A DNA stretch of 14,605 nucleotides, taken from NCBI GenBank assembly GCA_900554615.1, contig USIB01000030.1, forward strand, positions 1 through 14,605, given 5' to 3'. This DNA is from an uncultured Mycoplasmatota bacterium. Lineage in GTDB: Bacteria; Bacillota_I; Bacilli_A; RF39; UBA660. The notes under the pieces are model-generated. The model saw only the letters and a list, made by a program, of their open reading frames with translations, did no database searches and had not been told where the DNA came from. The translations under genes were made by a program, and so were the position numbers. Shown here piece by piece: positions 13,874 through 14,605 of this stretch (position 1 is the first letter of the stretch; every line of letters begins with the position of its first letter).

Positions 13874-14338
13874 ATGAAAAATAAACTAAAGAAAATAGTA
13901 ATGCCTATTTTTTTATCTGTATTATGTGGATTTTTATGTGGTAGATTAATGTTTAGTGTATATGAAGAAAAGGGGAGTACTGTGTTAGATGCTAATATAA
14001 TATATTTACTGGAAGATACAACTTATAATAATTATGAAGAAATGAAAGCAAGTACAATAAGTACAAATTATATATATTATGAAGATGATGGGAAATATAA
14101 TGTAGTAGTGGCACTTACTAGAAATTATGATAATATAGAAAAAATAAAGGAAACATATAATAAAGAATTAAAAATAAATAAGTATTTAATTAATGATAAA
14201 GAAATAATAAATAAAATAGAAGAGTATGATAATAAGTTAAGTGAAACAGATGATAAGGAAGAAATAAAAAAAATAATAATAAATATGATAAATGTTTATA
14301 AAGATAAAGATGATGTAAAAATGGCTAAAATTAGTTGA
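13874..14338 (+). CDS. Single-pass membrane protein with SPOR-like extracytoplasmic domain
   Basis: The 154-residue protein has a basic N-terminus (MKNKLKK), one membrane segment (about 8-28) and a mainly extracytoplasmic rest. Residues about 40-108 (IIYLLEDTTYNNYEEMK, NYIYYEDDGKYNVVVALTRNYDNIEKIKETY) match the beta-alpha-beta rhythm of SPOR-like domains, which in known proteins bind denuded peptidoglycan glycans. Residues 108-150 are a charged helical tail. The assignment is by pattern, not by a diagnostic motif. Start: GGTGATGAG region supplies a ribosome-binding site just before ATG 13874. No convincing promoter is visible in 13797-13873, only a 16-bp AT palindrome at 13811-13826. The TGA stop lies inside the -35 box of the tRNA promoter. 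Confidence 0.6.
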   Translation: MKNKLKKIVMPIFLSVLCGFLCGRLMFSVYEEKGSTVLDANIIYLLEDTTYNNYEEMKASTISTNYIYYEDDGKYNVVVALTRNYDNIEKIKETYNKELKINKYLINDKEIINKIEEYDNKLSETDDKEEIKKIIINMINVYKDKDDVKMAKIS

Positions 14339-14363
14339 CTTTTTAGATATTTTAATATAAAAT
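14335..14363 (+). promoter_or_regulatory. Promoter of tRNA-Ser
   Basis: TTGACT (14335-14340) and TAAAAT (14358-14363) are 17 nt apart, placing a start near 14370, just before the mature tRNA 5' end. The -35 box contains the stop codon of the preceding gene. Confidence 0.65.
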
Positions 14364-14378
14364 TATATATGTAGCAAC

Positions 14379-14469
14379 GGAGTAGTACTCAAGAGGCTGA
14401 AGAGGTGCCCCTGCTAAGGGTATAGAGTGGGAAACTGCTGCGAGGGTTCAAATCCCTCCTACTCCGCCA
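14379..14469 (+). tRNA. tRNA-Ser (anticodon GCU)
   Basis: Acceptor arms GGAGTAG (14379-14385) and CTACTCC (14459-14465) pair over 7 bp, with discriminator G and an encoded CCA (14467-14469). The anticodon loop CTGCTAA gives GCU (14413-14415), reading AGC and AGU Ser codons. A long variable arm, as expected for tRNA-Ser, is followed by a perfect T arm (GAGGG, TTCAAAT, CCCTC). It seems to be a single-gene unit with its own promoter and terminator. Confidence 0.97.
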
Positions 14470-14480
14470 TAATAGAAAGT

Positions 14481-14521
14481 AAAAAATCTTGATTTCTTAC
14501 AATAGATATTAAGATTTTTTT
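14481..14521 (+). terminator. Terminator after tRNA-Ser
   Basis: AAAAAATCTT (14481-14490) pairs with AAGATTTTTT (14511-14520) and the right arm ends in a T run. The 20-nt loop is large, but the stem is perfect. The A-rich left arm would also allow termination on the minus strand. Confidence 0.75.
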
Positions 14522-14554
14522 ATTTGGATATCTATAAGTTAGAAAGTTTACACG

Positions 14555-14584
14555 TATAATATAATTATGTGATTTTTTCACATA
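14555..14584 (+). promoter_or_regulatory. -10 boxes and hairpin at the window end (partial regulatory region)
   Basis: Two overlapping TATAAT boxes (14555-14560 and 14560-14565) have no clear -35 partner. A 7-bp hairpin (14566-14572 with 14578-14584) follows. This may be the promoter and operator of a gene beyond the window. Confidence 0.35.
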
Positions 14585-14605
14585 TATTAGAAACTCTTTT
14601 CTTTT

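Overview
The window is very AT-rich, with strong A/T-biased codon use, Shine-Dalgarno sites of the GGAGG type, near-consensus TTGACA/TATAAT promoters, U-tailed hairpin terminators and a T-box leader. This fits a low-GC Firmicute. The lineage-specific small membrane proteins and modular pilin-like proteins suggest an uncultured gut Bacilli/Mollicutes-related group, but that placement is from memory and inference. The genetic code looks standard: all Trp codons I checked in the long genes are TGG, and TGA is used as a stop.

Layout. Positions 1-1278: the 3' end of a DnaJ-like chaperone gene with its terminator, a lipoprotein that looks like a catalytically dead L,D-transpeptidase, and a small unknown protein in the opposite direction. 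Positions 1397-2807: two minus-strand genes, an alpha/beta hydrolase and a membrane-anchored DUF3298/RsiV-like protein. Positions 2831-5164: a 2.3-kb module bounded by a perfect 21-bp direct repeat. It holds a Fic-family AMPylase-like protein and a HigB/HigA-type toxin-antitoxin pair. The toxin is broken, the antitoxin (HTH plus ImmA/IrrE-like domain) is intact, and a 25-bp palindrome sits between the -35 and -10 boxes of the pair's promoter.

Positions 5194-8310: two back-to-back hairpins, then a consensus promoter, an Ile-specific T-box leader and ileS. Positions 8311-8424: a convergent intergenic region with several possible RNA hairpins. Positions 8425-13796: a type IV pilus-like locus. 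A PilB/GspE-type ATPase with an Asn-rich disordered N-terminus is divergent from three prepilin-like genes. The second and third prepilins share almost the same N-terminal pilin module but carry unrelated C-terminal domains. The third is interrupted by an in-frame TGA where a Trp is expected. Positions 13874-14521: a membrane-anchored SPOR-like protein, a tRNA-Ser(GCU) gene and its terminator. The window ends in the start of another regulatory region.

The pilus genes probably work together: the ATPase drives assembly, the small prepilin is a core or minor subunit, and the large modular prepilins would display exchangeable C-terminal domains at the cell surface. The prepilin peptidase, platform protein and retraction ATPase are not in the window. 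The Fic/TA module looks like accessory cargo inserted between housekeeping or cell-envelope genes.
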